Positions 18,939 to 26,527 of a stretch of DNA of 32,411 bases are shown here, in pieces; the first letter of the stretch is position 1, and the number at the start of each line of letters is the position of its first letter. The notes under the pieces are model-generated. The model made no database searches, had not been told where the DNA came from, and saw nothing but the letters and a program-made list of their open reading frames with translations. The translations under genes and the position numbers were made by a program. Source of the stretch: a virus. The DNA lies in the IMG/VR virus record IMGVR_UViG_3300025789_000904, positions 1 through 32,411 of that record, one strand, 5' to 3'.

Positions 18939-19302
18939 TCTTTTTTACAAACGGTTCTAAATTTGGTGGAACCCAACCTACTGGCTTTAACACCTTGCCG
19001 TCCTCACGCTTACGCACGAGTCCAGTCTCTTTATCAATCTTAGCAAAGTTAGTTGACATAACTTCACGCCATGCACCTTCAGCATCAAACCCTGCACTAT
19101 GGATAGCACCAATTGTAACAACTAGAATATCAACGAGTGCATCTAGTGTTTCAACTGTGTCATTATTATTGATAGCTTCTTTGAGTTCTTTAAACTCTTC
19201 TTCGATTAAATTGACATAAAGCGCAAACTGGTCTTTATTAAAAGTGTCAACTGTTTGGCCACAGGCCTTCATAAACTTTTCTTGATCTCTAAACGGATTC
19301 AT
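18931..19302 (-). CDS. MazG-like nucleotide pyrophosphohydrolase
   Basis: 123 aa, all-alpha NTP-PPase type. The metal-binding acidic pattern is present: E36-x-x-E39 in NLIEEEFKELKEAI and D54-x-x-x-D58 in ETLDALVDILVVTIGA. The C-terminal part (NFAKIDKETGLVRKREDGKV then LKPVGWVPPNL) matches the phage branch of the family. These enzymes hydrolyse nucleoside triphosphates or related nucleotides and are common in aquatic phages; the actual substrate cannot be read from sequence. It overlaps the membrane protein gene before it by 4 nt. Confidence 0.88.
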   Translation of the reverse strand: MNPFRDQEKFMKACGQTVDTFNKDQFALYVNLIEEEFKELKEAINNNDTVETLDALVDILVVTIGAIHSAGFDAEGAWREVMSTNFAKIDKETGLVRKREDGKVLKPVGWVPPNLEPFVKKNV

Positions 19303-19772
19303 TCTTCTTCCTCGATGCCTTCGTATTCGGCAAGTTGTTTTTGGAAAGTCTTTAACTGCTCAATCAAATTAGTAATGCCGCCATAGTTCATAGTGATAGC
19401 ACTATAACCCATTTTGAACTCTAGCCTGTTGTCACTGTTCATTCCTAGCGTGTAATAAGTCACAGTAGGCTTCTTAGGTTCTGGAATATATCCACCGCCA
19501 TCTCCACCACCATGTTCAGGCTCTTTAGGAAATGGAACTACGTTATTAGGTTTCTTAAAAAATAATTTATCAAACATATGATTCTCTCTCATATTAAGCC
19601 AGCGAGCTAGCGGATTACAAATTAACGGTAATGACATCAGAAATATCCATACCGTCTGTGTACACCAAGTATACTGTCTATAGGGACTGTTTACAACCAA
19701 TACGACTGAACTAATATAAAATACACCGCACCAGAACAGCCAATGCCCTCCAGTGCGGTCAAACAATTTCAT
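19299..19772 (-). CDS. Membrane protein with cytoplasmic tail, SPFH neighbour
   Basis: 157 aa. Two hydrophobic spans (about residues 10-27 and 40-56) are followed by a basic stretch, a Pro/Gly-rich linker (VPFPKEPEHGGGDGGGYIPE) and a ~60-residue soluble domain (TVTYYTLGMNSDNRLEFKMG; LIEQLKTFQKQLAEYEGIEE). The ATG follows the SPFH gene stop by 1 nt and its own end overlaps the MazG-like start by 4 nt, so it is firmly in the operon. The gene order suggests a partner of the SPFH protein. No known family recognised. Confidence 0.8.
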   Translation of the reverse strand: MKLFDRTGGHWLFWCGVFYISSVVLVVNSPYRQYTWCTQTVWIFLMSLPLICNPLARWLNMRENHMFDKLFFKKPNNVVPFPKEPEHGGGDGGGYIPEPKKPTVTYYTLGMNSDNRLEFKMGYSAITMNYGGITNLIEQLKTFQKQLAEYEGIEEEE

Positions 19773-19773
19773 T

Positions 19774-20703
19774 TTACTTGCCTACGTTGATGAACGGTAC
19801 AACACCTGACATAGTGCTAGGCAACTTGCCATCCCACTTTTCAATTGCCTGCAACTGAACATATTGTGCGCCACCATTTGACTGGATAGCCTGTGCTTGG
19901 ATAGCAATAGCCTTAGCTTCACCATCTGCTTGTGCAATACGTTGTTCAGCTTCTACTTTGATACGAGCCAAGTCTTGTTCAGCCTTTTGCTTGTTCTGTG
20001 TAGCAATAACTTTCTGTTCAACAGCCGCTTGGTACTCTTGGCTGAATCCAAAGTTAACCAAACTGATTTCACTAATGTCCAAACCATACTTGCCTACTTT
20101 GTTTTGTAGTTCAGTATGGATAGCAGAGCTAACTTCATCACGCTTGGTTACCAATTCTTCACTATTATAGTGGGCAGTGGTAGCTTTGAATGATTCGTTA
20201 ATAGCTGGCAACAGGATCTTGTTTTCCAAATCTAGTCCAAACTCCTTGTACATAGTAGCCGCTTTGGCACCATCAATGCGATAGTTAACCACAATGTCTG
20301 TATGTACAACCTGCAAGTCCTTAGTACCCGCTTGAGCACCTTTCAAGTCTGCTTTTACAACACGAACTTCAACTTCCTTGACCTGACTGATTGGGTTTAC
20401 AAAATGCAAACCTTCACTTAAAGTTTCTGGATTAACAGTACCTAGCGTAACCTGTACACCGATATAACCTGCTGGAACGATTGTAAATGATTCAAACAAT
20501 GTAAACAAGATTACAGGCAACAAAGACAATACCCAAAGACGTTTGAGCATACTTGGATGTGCTTTGATACTATCTGTATCTTCTTTATAACGCTTAGCCG
20601 ACTCAATAGCGTTTTCATAATTAGTTTTATTGTTGTAATCAATCAAGGCAAGCCCTGCCAAGACTACAATACCGAGTAATACTCCGAGAACGATTGTGAA
20701 CAT
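19774..20703 (-). CDS. Prohibitin-like SPFH/Band 7 membrane protein
   Basis: 309 aa. Hydrophobic N-terminus (residues 1-22) and a second span (~52-72, LWVLSLLPVILFTLFESFTI) lead into the SPFH domain (VPAGYIGVQVTLGTVNPETL; GLHFVNPISQVKEVEVRVVK; DIVVNYRI; YGLDISEISLVNFGFSQEYQ) and a long coiled coil (~225-285, KQKAEQDLARIKVEAEQRIA). SPFH proteins form large ring assemblies in membranes; in bacteria HflK/HflC ring and restrain the FtsH protease. AAGGA lies 6 nt before the ATG. Prohibitin-like genes are known in large aquatic phages, role unproven; here it sits with lipoproteins and clpP, which suggests control of envelope state or membrane proteolysis. Confidence 0.93.
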   Translation of the reverse strand: MFTIVLGVLLGIVVLAGLALIDYNNKTNYENAIESAKRYKEDTDSIKAHPSMLKRLWVLSLLPVILFTLFESFTIVPAGYIGVQVTLGTVNPETLSEGLHFVNPISQVKEVEVRVVKADLKGAQAGTKDLQVVHTDIVVNYRIDGAKAATMYKEFGLDLENKILLPAINESFKATTAHYNSEELVTKRDEVSSAIHTELQNKVGKYGLDISEISLVNFGFSQEYQAAVEQKVIATQNKQKAEQDLARIKVEAEQRIAQADGEAKAIAIQAQAIQSNGGAQYVQLQAIEKWDGKLPSTMSGVVPFINVGK

Positions 20704-20711
20704 ATTTTTCC

Positions 20712-21263
20712 TTAATTAAGTTCTTTAAATGCTTGTTCTTGGCGACTAGCCGCAAACTCACGTTGTTTAGCTTCTTCTTTTGCACGGCGCAAAATGTTAG
20801 CGTCACCTGTAGGCAATGCTACCAAAACGTATACACGGAAACGAGTTCCTTCTGCTACACGCTTGATTTCTTTAACTTCAACGCCTGTAAGGTCTACAGT
20901 TGAGCAACTGGTACGCATAGCCATTTCTGACATTTCTGTACTTGCACGTTCGCTATCTGTACGATAGATCTTTGTACGTTGACTTACAGTACCGCCTGCC
21001 GCCATACAAATCTTGCCATAAGCATCTGCTTTGGCTTTGATATCAGCCATGCTAAAGTCTGAACTTACAGCACTACCGGCTTCGTAAACAGCACTATTAC
21101 TCAGTGGAGGTTGTGACATCCACTTTGGTGCTTGATCAATTGCACGTTCGACATAACGTTCTTGACGTTCGCGTTCGTTATCAGCACGTTTTTGATACGG
21201 ATCAGTTGTACCACAAGCCGCAAGAATTGCAACTACAGGAACTAGCAATAACATCTTTTTCAT
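20712..21263 (-). CDS. Outer-membrane-type lipoprotein, LPP20-like
   Basis: 183 aa from ATG 21263. A lipoprotein signal peptide MKKMLLLVPVVAILAACGTT has the lipobox L-A-A-C with Cys17 as the lipidated residue. The mature part resembles LPP20-type lipoproteins: WMSQPPLSNSAVYEAGSAVS, ADIKAKADAYGKICMAAGGT, then YVLVALPTGDANILRRAKEE and a helical tail. A frame from 21293 would put ten polar residues before the signal, so it is rejected. The ATG overlaps the entericidin-like stop as ATGA; GGTGG lies 6 nt upstream. Probably carried to the periplasmic face of the inner or outer membrane. Confidence 0.87.
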   Translation of the reverse strand: MKKMLLLVPVVAILAACGTTDPYQKRADNERERQERYVERAIDQAPKWMSQPPLSNSAVYEAGSAVSSDFSMADIKAKADAYGKICMAAGGTVSQRTKIYRTDSERASTEMSEMAMRTSCSTVDLTGVEVKEIKRVAEGTRFRVYVLVALPTGDANILRRAKEEAKQREFAASRQEQAFKELN

Positions 21264-21385
21264 TTTGAACCACCCATCTTTTCTTTTGTCCACTCTGCTG
21301 TGGATTGAATATCCTTACCTACACCTGCTACTGTTGAGCAAGCGGCAAGGGCCGAAATCAAAATAAGAGCAACTACCATTCTCAT
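21260..21385 (-). CDS. Entericidin-like mini-lipoprotein
   Basis: 41 aa. MRMVVALILISALAACSTVA has a lipobox L-A-A-C (Cys16), and the mature peptide continues GVGKDIQSTAEWTKEK. This C-(S/N)-T-x-x-G-x-G-x-D-I pattern is the signature of the entericidin A/B family, tiny bacterial lipoproteins encoded as an antidote/toxin pair in enterobacteria and linked there to lysis in starved cells. AGGAG lies 8 nt before ATG 21385; both ends overlap neighbours as ATGA. A phage-borne copy could act in lysis, lysis timing or envelope shielding. Family call by motif only, since the peptide is short. Confidence 0.82.
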   Translation of the reverse strand: MRMVVALILISALAACSTVAGVGKDIQSTAEWTKEKMGGSK

Positions 21386-21510
21386 TTTGCTAACTCCTGA
21401 CTTTGTGTTTTAACTGTGTCTACACCTTTGTCTAACATACGAGCAATACCGCTGAACCCAACAGTAGCCAGTATCAATCCAAAGATAGTGCCTGCTATAA
21501 ATGCCTTCAT
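21382..21510 (-). CDS. Tiny membrane protein, first gene of the SPFH operon
   Basis: 42 aa: MKAFIAGTIFGLILATVGFS forms one membrane span, followed by a short amphipathic tail (GIARMLDKGVDTVKTQSQEL). AGAGG lies 5 nt before ATG 21510 and the strong early promoter at 21539-21567 is immediately upstream. The stop overlaps the next start as ATGA. Too short for a family call. Confidence 0.8.
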   Translation of the reverse strand: MKAFIAGTIFGLILATVGFSGIARMLDKGVDTVKTQSQELAK

Positions 21511-21538
21511 AAGTGCCTCTCTGTGTGTTTAAAATTTA

Positions 21539-21567
21539 ATTGTACATGAAACCGTGCCAAACGTCAA
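21539..21567 (-). promoter_or_regulatory. Sigma-70-type early promoter of the SPFH operon
   Basis: On the minus strand TTGACG (21562-21567), 17 bp, TACAAT (21539-21544). The -35 box contains the stop codon of the upstream gene. Apparent reach: 21510 down to 17931. Confidence 0.82.
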
Positions 21568-22004
21568 CCTTCAGATTTACCAATCGTGTCCTTGTATCTA
21601 CATTCGATATTGGCATGACTATTAAACTTGCCGGGTAAATTCAAAAGAAGATTCTTACGTCCGTTTTCTCTAGCATAATAACAGATACTGTTCATCTGTT
21701 CAAGACCGGTTTCGGTTTGATCCACATGATGCATTTGTCCATCTACAGCAATATCATAATGCGCTGTACATTCATTGTTTAAGCCAAATTCAAAACGTTC
21801 TTCTTCTAGATTGGTAATCTGCCCAACATCGTGTTCGGCAACCAAATGACTATCTACATCAATATTGCACCCGTCTTTATCGTAGACTTTTGGTGCTTCA
21901 ACCGAAGTAGTTTGGGGCAAAGCAGTAGGAGGATACGGAGCAAGATTGATATCAGAATGTCCAGTTATCCAAAGAAAAAAGATTAGTAGAACTGCGTACC
22001 ACAT
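21564..22004 (-). CDS. Exported or membrane-anchored protein, function unknown
   Basis: 146 aa. A short hydrophobic N-terminus (MWYAVLLIFFLWITGHSDIN) can act as signal anchor. It is followed by a Pro-rich linker and a polar, acidic domain with four cysteines (DKDGCNID, NNECTAHY, NSICYYAR, NIECRYKD), an even number that would suit two disulfides in the periplasm. It has its own early promoter (22038-22066). No family recognised; its place just before the SPFH operon suggests an envelope role. Confidence 0.78.
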   Translation of the reverse strand: MWYAVLLIFFLWITGHSDINLAPYPPTALPQTTSVEAPKVYDKDGCNIDVDSHLVAEHDVGQITNLEEERFEFGLNNECTAHYDIAVDGQMHHVDQTETGLEQMNSICYYARENGRKNLLLNLPGKFNSHANIECRYKDTIGKSEG

Positions 22005-22037
22005 AATTTAATACTTTCTATCAGTTACGATAAAAGT

Positions 22038-22066
22038 ATTATAACTGAATTAGCGGTACTTGTCAT
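22038..22066 (-). promoter_or_regulatory. Sigma-70-type early promoter
   Basis: On the minus strand ATGACA (22061-22066), 17 bp, TATAAT (22038-22043), in and just past the 3' end of the gene at 22050-22469, serving the exported-protein gene. Confidence 0.8.
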
Positions 22067-22469
22067 CCAATTCGACGCTCGAAAGTCCAGCAATAGTTTG
22101 GAACTTTTCCCAAGCCTTTTTAGCGGCAGGATTTTTGGCTAGCTCACTATTTGGTAATACTGCTTCTAACCAAATTTCTGGACGGCGACTAGGGTGCGCA
22201 CCAAACTTACGTGGCTGGTGTAGTTTACCAGTTTCCCAAAGTTCAATGCTTACACTACGAAAACGGTCTTCGTCTTCATCGGCATAGTTAGCCCACTCTG
22301 GATTACTCCACGGACTGTAGCCATGATATCCGGTCCAAATTCCTGCCCACTGTTCATCATCGTGCGGATCAAAATCTGTACGAGCAATAACAATGAGAAC
22401 ATCGTCGATATCTACCACGCCATCGACGATGTCTCGAACACAACGGCTATAACTAAGTCCGATTTTCAT
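22050..22469 (-). CDS. Conserved small phage protein, function unknown
   Basis: 139 aa, soluble, acidic and Trp-rich: KIGLSYSRCVRDIVDGVVDI at the start, then IVIARTDFDPHDDEQWAGIW. I recall this opening from hypothetical proteins of other phages, unnamed. No catalytic motif. Its ATG overlaps the stop of the coiled-coil gene as ATGA, and it is the last gene of the early run that starts at 25831. Confidence 0.82.
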   Translation of the reverse strand: MKIGLSYSRCVRDIVDGVVDIDDVLIVIARTDFDPHDDEQWAGIWTGYHGYSPWSNPEWANYADEDEDRFRSVSIELWETGKLHQPRKFGAHPSRRPEIWLEAVLPNSELAKNPAAKKAWEKFQTIAGLSSVELDDKYR

Positions 22470-22627
22470 TTTGTTGAATCTTCAAGTTCTTTAATACGAC
22501 CTTCAAGTTGCTTGACAGCACTTTCTAGTTTTTCAATATGATCAGCTACCTGCTTCATAAACTCGGCAGTATTTTCGCCTGTTACTCTTAGCATATCTGG
22601 TACACTAACTACTTGTTCGTTTGTCAT
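22466..22627 (-). CDS. Small coiled-coil protein
   Basis: 53 aa: a short N-terminal part (MTNEQVVSVPDMLRVTGEN) and a heptad-patterned helix (FMKQVADHIEKLESAVKQLE, then GRIKELEDSTK) with Ile/Leu at a/d positions. The ATG follows the metallophosphoesterase stop with no gap, and GGAG lies 8 nt upstream. Its stop overlaps the next ATG. Probably an oligomerising adaptor; no function is evident. Confidence 0.78.
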   Translation of the reverse strand: MTNEQVVSVPDMLRVTGENTAEFMKQVADHIEKLESAVKQLEGRIKELEDSTK

Positions 22628-23488
22628 TTAAATCTCCAATAAAATGTTAGGGTTCCAGCCAGTGTCCTCACTGTAACCATCGTTTTCGTAACCACGTGGG
22701 TTGCATACAACACGAGTCTCACCAATCTTGTAATCAAACGGATGATGAGTATGCCCATGTGTCCACAAGACAATCTGTGGGTGATCCAAAATGAACTCAC
22801 TCAAGTCACTGTGATATCCACCGTTCATCAATGTGTCGCTGCCATACATTGGGTGGCAACTTTGAAAGCTAGGACTATGATGTCCAACTACAACACACTT
22901 CTTGTCCTTGTTCTCACTGAGTACATGACGGAAGTATTGCAGAGTCTTATCATGTCTATGAGCAACGTCTAACGCACTCATAGGAGCATAGCTTCTGTAA
23001 TCATTACGAATGATACGGAAGTCGTTCATCATACTTTCAATGGCATGCATGGTCAATGGGTCACGTTTGTTCATGTTAGTCCAAAGTGTTCCGCCCATAA
23101 ACACTACATCATCGATGACCTTAGTGTCTTGTTCCAGCATATACACGTTGGGAAACTTAGCGCATTCGTCACGCATATAATCAATGCCAGCATAAAACTT
23201 GCCATTGTAGAATTCATGATTGCCCATGATATAAACTACATGGGGAAACTGAAAACTGCAACGCTTCAAAAAGTCACGGAACCGCTGAGCACGTTCTTGC
23301 CTACGACCCAAACCAGTACCATTAGCAATAGCCCGTTGATCAGCTGTATTGCTAGGCTCAGGATGATCGTGGAGATCCTGGGCGATCATAATATCGCCAC
23401 CAAGGATCAGTACATCATAGTTCTGATCATTTTGAATGTTGACGTCACTGAACTCTAAATGGAGATCACTGACCAGTTTGATTCTCAT
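22628..23488 (-). CDS. Calcineurin-like metallophosphoesterase
   Basis: 286 aa from ATG 23488. The full dinuclear metal-site set is visible: D8-x-H10 in LVSDLHLEF, Asp32 in LGGDI, Asn90-His91-Glu92 in MGNHEFYNG, His203 in VGHHSP and H244-x-H246 in HGHTHHP. Such enzymes cut phosphomonoesters, phosphodiesters or nucleotides; in phages they act as phosphatases, nucleases or signal breakers, and this sequence does not tell which. A start at 23536 would add 16 residues unlike the family, so the internal ATG before R-I-K-L-V-S-D is chosen. It overlaps the previous gene by 23 nt. Confidence 0.9.
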   Translation of the reverse strand: MRIKLVSDLHLEFSDVNIQNDQNYDVLILGGDIMIAQDLHDHPEPSNTADQRAIANGTGLGRRQERAQRFRDFLKRCSFQFPHVVYIMGNHEFYNGKFYAGIDYMRDECAKFPNVYMLEQDTKVIDDVVFMGGTLWTNMNKRDPLTMHAIESMMNDFRIIRNDYRSYAPMSALDVAHRHDKTLQYFRHVLSENKDKKCVVVGHHSPSFQSCHPMYGSDTLMNGGYHSDLSEFILDHPQIVLWTHGHTHHPFDYKIGETRVVCNPRGYENDGYSEDTGWNPNILLEI

Positions 23489-24125
23489 TTTCGTTTTCCA
23501 TGTTCTCCAAAGACTGTTCCCACATTCTTTGGTCAAAAGATTTATCTACTGGGAATTTTGGTAACCCGTTTTGCTCTGCCCATTGTTTGGCATCTTCTTT
23601 ATTATACTCGCCTTTTTCAACTTTGTCAATAAATGATTTGAGCATTTTATTCATCCAATCATTGAAAGTCATGTTTTCGGCATGAGCACATTTGAAAGCA
23701 AACATCAACAAGTCATCTGGCAAGTCCAAAGGAATGCTTATGTCTGTGGAATAGTCTTCACCTGCCTTAATAGCAAGACACTTAGAAATAAAGTCGTCGT
23801 CGACTTCTAAATCAACATACTCAACATCGTCCCATGCTTCGTTTAAGCTGATTCCACGAGCTTCAGCTTCTTTACGATGCTTGGCCTGCTTATTCTCAGC
23901 AATCATACGATAAGCACGTTTGTTGGTATAGTCACATACTTCTACTTCATATACCTTTTGTGTCTTAGTACTGAATACAATATTAAAACTCCAGCCGCCT
24001 TTATCGTGAAGACCATTCCAACTAGACAGTTGGTAGGCATTAGGTCCATAGCATGACCAGGTATAATCACCACCTTCGGTGATTCGATAGTCTACCAACT
24101 CCATCCATTCTTTCATTGTAATCAT
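23466..24125 (-). CDS. Early phage protein of unknown function
   Basis: 219 aa, acidic, no membrane span. The N-terminal half is aromatic-rich and likely beta (YTWSCYGPNAYQLSSWNG; WSFNIVFSTKTQKVYEVEVC). Residues ~130-175 resemble a small helical or ribbon-helix segment (ISIPLDLPDDLLMFAFKCAH; FNDWMNKMLKSFIDKV), the kind found in phage DNA-binding or accessory proteins. It overlaps both neighbours. The start ATG 24125 forms ATGA with the previous stop; M4 (24116) is an alternative. Confidence 0.8.
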   Translation of the reverse strand: MITMKEWMELVDYRITEGGDYTWSCYGPNAYQLSSWNGLHDKGGWSFNIVFSTKTQKVYEVEVCDYTNKRAYRMIAENKQAKHRKEAEARGISLNEAWDDVEYVDLEVDDDFISKCLAIKAGEDYSTDISIPLDLPDDLLMFAFKCAHAENMTFNDWMNKMLKSFIDKVEKGEYNKEDAKQWAEQNGLPKFPVDKSFDQRMWEQSLENMENENENQTGQ

Positions 24126-24727
24126 TGTTCGAATCCTTCCTTAAGAATTTTCTGTTCTTCCAATTCATCTTCAGGCGTATCAAAATCCTGACCGCCATGT
24201 TCTATGCATACAGTTTTAATCCATCCGCCGGGTGTTTGTGTTCCAGGCTTACCACATTCTTCACAAGTAACTCCTGACATAGACTCTGCCATGGACACTA
24301 GTCCTCGAATGTAGTCATCTCCGCCTTGGTAGTAAAAACGTAATGTACCAAACTTTTCCTTAACCTGATCTAAAGTTACCTGCGGAATAGGTTCGGGAAT
24401 AGCTACAGGGTACTGATCAATAAGTTGTTGTCTACGCTTTTCTTTGTACTCTTGATTAATCATATCCTTGTACTCTTCATCAAACAATGTAGAGTCGCCG
24501 GCCTTGAGTTGTTCAGCTATTCGGTTAAATTTGATAGATACCTCTCGCTGACGTTCCTTCCAATCAAGGTGATGTTGGATATTACCCATAAGTTGATTAA
24601 GGATTTGAAACCAGCCATCGCCACATTCAAAACCCCAACACATACAAGTCTCTTGCATTGGCTTGTTGCGGTTAACCATCATCTTTGGGTATACCTTACA
24701 TAAGTATTCGTCTAGTTCTTTTTTCAT
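24122..24727 (-). CDS. Conserved phage/prophage protein with Cys motif, function unknown
   Basis: 201 aa. Two blocks I recall from hypothetical proteins of many phages: MCWGFECGDGWFQILNQLMG near residue 30, and VKEKFGTLRFYYQGGDDYIR followed by a C-x-x-C (CEECGKPGTQTP) near residue 155. The middle is a charged helix. The Cys pair plus a later Cys-x2-His (TVCIEHG) may bind zinc. Both ends overlap neighbours by 4 nt. No function assigned. Confidence 0.82.
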   Translation of the reverse strand: MKKELDEYLCKVYPKMMVNRNKPMQETCMCWGFECGDGWFQILNQLMGNIQHHLDWKERQREVSIKFNRIAEQLKAGDSTLFDEEYKDMINQEYKEKRRQQLIDQYPVAIPEPIPQVTLDQVKEKFGTLRFYYQGGDDYIRGLVSMAESMSGVTCEECGKPGTQTPGGWIKTVCIEHGGQDFDTPEDELEEQKILKEGFEQ

Positions 24728-24978
24728 TTTATATCATCCGATGTTTCTGGAAAGTGACTAATAATCAAATCCAGTGCTTCAATAGTACGCATGTTAATTA
24801 CTACATCCTCTGGGTGTAACCAATAGCCATCTGGGTTATTATCTGTCTTTGGATTCTTCTTCCAATTCTTTAATTCTTTTTTAAGATACGCACGATAGTC
24901 TTTCAAGTTAAGACTAGTAATGCGATCAGCAGTTTCACCATCAATCCATTGGTAAGGTTTGTGTTTTGCCTTGCTCAT
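24724..24978 (-). CDS. Small early phage protein, function unknown
   Basis: 84 aa, basic N-terminus (MSKAKHKPYQWIDGETADRI), then charged helices (DYRAYLKKELKNWKKNPKTD) and an acidic end. No membrane span or catalytic motif. It starts inside a TAATG junction with the 57-aa gene and overlaps the next gene by 4 nt, so it is almost certainly translated. Confidence 0.78.
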   Translation of the reverse strand: MSKAKHKPYQWIDGETADRITSLNLKDYRAYLKKELKNWKKNPKTDNNPDGYWLHPEDVVINMRTIEALDLIISHFPETSDDIK

Positions 24979-25151
24979 TAGTATACCTCTTTGGTTATAG
25001 TATATTCCTCTTTAGGCCATTTGGCCTTAAACTCATCTGTCTTTACATATTCATTGTATGCCTTGGCATCAAAGAATACTTTGGTAAATTCTGTTGCATA
25101 ACTACCGCGCTTGGTAATTGTTAAGTAAACCGATTTAGCTGTACCTGCCAT
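24978..25151 (-). CDS. 57-aa early protein, function unknown
   Basis: MAGTAKSVYLTITKRGSYAT, then KVFFDAKAYNEYVKTDEFKA: alternating beta-like and aromatic residues, basic. Starts at a TAATG junction with the end of the 226-aa gene and ends at another TAATG with the 84-aa gene. Perfect embedding between translated neighbours is the main evidence that it is real. Confidence 0.78.
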   Translation of the reverse strand: MAGTAKSVYLTITKRGSYATEFTKVFFDAKAYNEYVKTDEFKAKWPKEEYTITKEVY

Positions 25152-25831
25152 TACTGTGCCGCTTTCACAAAGTTAAGTCTAGTTTCATCATTTCCATGTT
25201 TCCAATGTTTACTATGATCCTTGACCTTAGCTTTAACAATGACACATGGACCGCGTTTTAATTCTGTTTGGCTCATCCAAGAAACCATTTTGTTGTTTAT
25301 TATAGCACAAATATTCCAGCCTGTAAAGTTCTTAGACTTAATTACTTCTAATATTTCGCAATCTAAATCTGCCAAACGATCACCAACTGCCGCCAGCCAA
25401 CCTGCTTCAACAGTTCGTGCGGCCTTCTTAACTTGGTTGTGTACAGCATCCTTGGCCTGCACACTGGGCAAACAGGCAATCCAACCAAATTCATTTTCTT
25501 TAACTGTGTCACTGCCTAGCAGGCTATTGACTTTGGTTAGGAATTCGTTTTCACCTTCGATAGCTATAAACACTAGACGCTTGTAATACTTGCGAATTTC
25601 TTCTGCACGAGCAACATCTTCGGGTTCAACTTTAAGTACCTTGGTGTCAGGTATGACCATTTTGTTATCTAATGTATAAAGCATTAGGGTTTTGTTGGCC
25701 TGTTTGGTATACATGTATACTCCATCGTCGGCATACACACCTTCGGGAACTTTAAGATATTCTCCGTTGATTCGCTGTGCCGCACAGGCTAGTTCTAATA
25801 CCTGCTGTGTGGGAAACTCTTTTGGTTGCAT
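25151..25831 (-). CDS. Phage protein with a possible C-terminal OB-like domain
   Basis: 226 aa, first gene of the early run. The N-terminal part begins FPTQQVLELACAAQRINGEY; the C-terminal ~55 residues (GWNICAIINNKMVSWMSQTE; GPCVIVKAKVKDHSKHWKHG; TRLNFVKAA) have the layout 'N-x-x-G-x-x-V-x-W ... G-x-x-x-x-x-x-A-x-V-K-x-H ... E-T-x-L-x-x-V-K' that I associate with small OB-like domains in phage proteins. That match is by memory and weak. A strong early promoter lies just upstream. Confidence 0.78.
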   Translation of the reverse strand: MQPKEFPTQQVLELACAAQRINGEYLKVPEGVYADDGVYMYTKQANKTLMLYTLDNKMVIPDTKVLKVEPEDVARAEEIRKYYKRLVFIAIEGENEFLTKVNSLLGSDTVKENEFGWIACLPSVQAKDAVHNQVKKAARTVEAGWLAAVGDRLADLDCEILEVIKSKNFTGWNICAIINNKMVSWMSQTELKRGPCVIVKAKVKDHSKHWKHGNDETRLNFVKAAQ

Positions 25832-25861
25832 ATCGCTCTCTGTATGAGTTAATATACAAGT

Positions 25862-25890
25862 ATTTTACATGAATATGAGTTCTTTGTCAA
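25862..25890 (-). promoter_or_regulatory. Sigma-70-type early promoter
   Basis: On the minus strand TTGACA (25885-25890), 17 bp, TAAAAT (25862-25867). It overlaps the 3' end of the HExxH gene at 25865-26527 and drives the run from 25831 to 22050. Confidence 0.85.
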
Positions 25891-26527
25891 GTCGATCTAA
25901 ATGCTGATAGACTTTTTTGGCAATGCGTTTGGTTATTTCGTTTAAGCCAAAATGCTGAATATATGCACGAAGCATTGGGCTAGATAAATTGGATCCTGTG
26001 CGCATCTTGCTCATTATGCTAATCCTGCTCAAATTTCTACGAGCACGGTCCTTATCCATAGTTCTTAATAGTTCGATAGCTATGCTTACACTATAAGCAT
26101 CCATTTCATCATAACTGGCTAGGTATCCGTCATAAGGACTAAAACTGGCTGTATAGTAATCGATAAAACTTCTGCGACTGCTTTGATATTGATGACGGTA
26201 TTCGTGTACAACTGCATCATATATTTCTATGAGAAAACTAGTTATTTGATGTTGCCCAAATTCTTCTGTGCCCGTCAAGTTGTGATGCACAACAATTTCT
26301 ATAGGAGTTTCTCCATGCAAGTCGCTTTCGCTGTCATAGTAGGCCATAACATACCACTTGTCTGGATCCCAGTCTTTTTCACGTTTGGTTTTAATTACTA
26401 GATCAAAATCATTTTTTTTGAATGTGCGTCTAGTTAATGATATTAATTTTTTGAAGTTTGTTAGATCAGGACTCTTTTCTCGAACACTTTTACAAACTTG
26501 GTTTACGCGATCGAGAATGATGTTCAT
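25865..26527 (-). CDS. HExxH metallopeptidase-like protein, early sister of the 17140-17865 gene
   Basis: 220 aa. Zincin motif H108-E109-x-x-H112 in DAVVHEYRHQYQSSRRS, followed ~28 residues later by YDEMDAYSVSIAIELL, where Glu141 may be the third ligand. The same two blocks, with the same spacing logic, occur in the product of 17140-17865 (VVLHEIVHMRQ ... TDEMGAHSFNAACELL), so the two are probably paralogues. The N-terminal part is Lys/Arg-rich. It starts 1 nt after the IF-1 stop with AGG about 8 nt upstream. It may cleave protein or may only bind; the substrate is unknown. Confidence 0.8.
   Translation of the reverse strand: MNIILDRVNQVCKSVREKSPDLTNFKKLISLTRRTFKKNDFDLVIKTKREKDWDPDKWYVMAYYDSESDLHGETPIEIVVHHNLTGTEEFGQHQITSFLIEIYDAVVHEYRHQYQSSRRSFIDYYTASFSPYDGYLASYDEMDAYSVSIAIELLRTMDKDRARRNLSRISIMSKMRTGSNLSSPMLRAYIQHFGLNEITKRIAKKVYQHLDRLDKELIFM

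Noticed and set aside
23045-23458. Plus-strand frame of 137 aa
   Set aside because: Antisense to the metallophosphoesterase, whose metal motifs are all intact.
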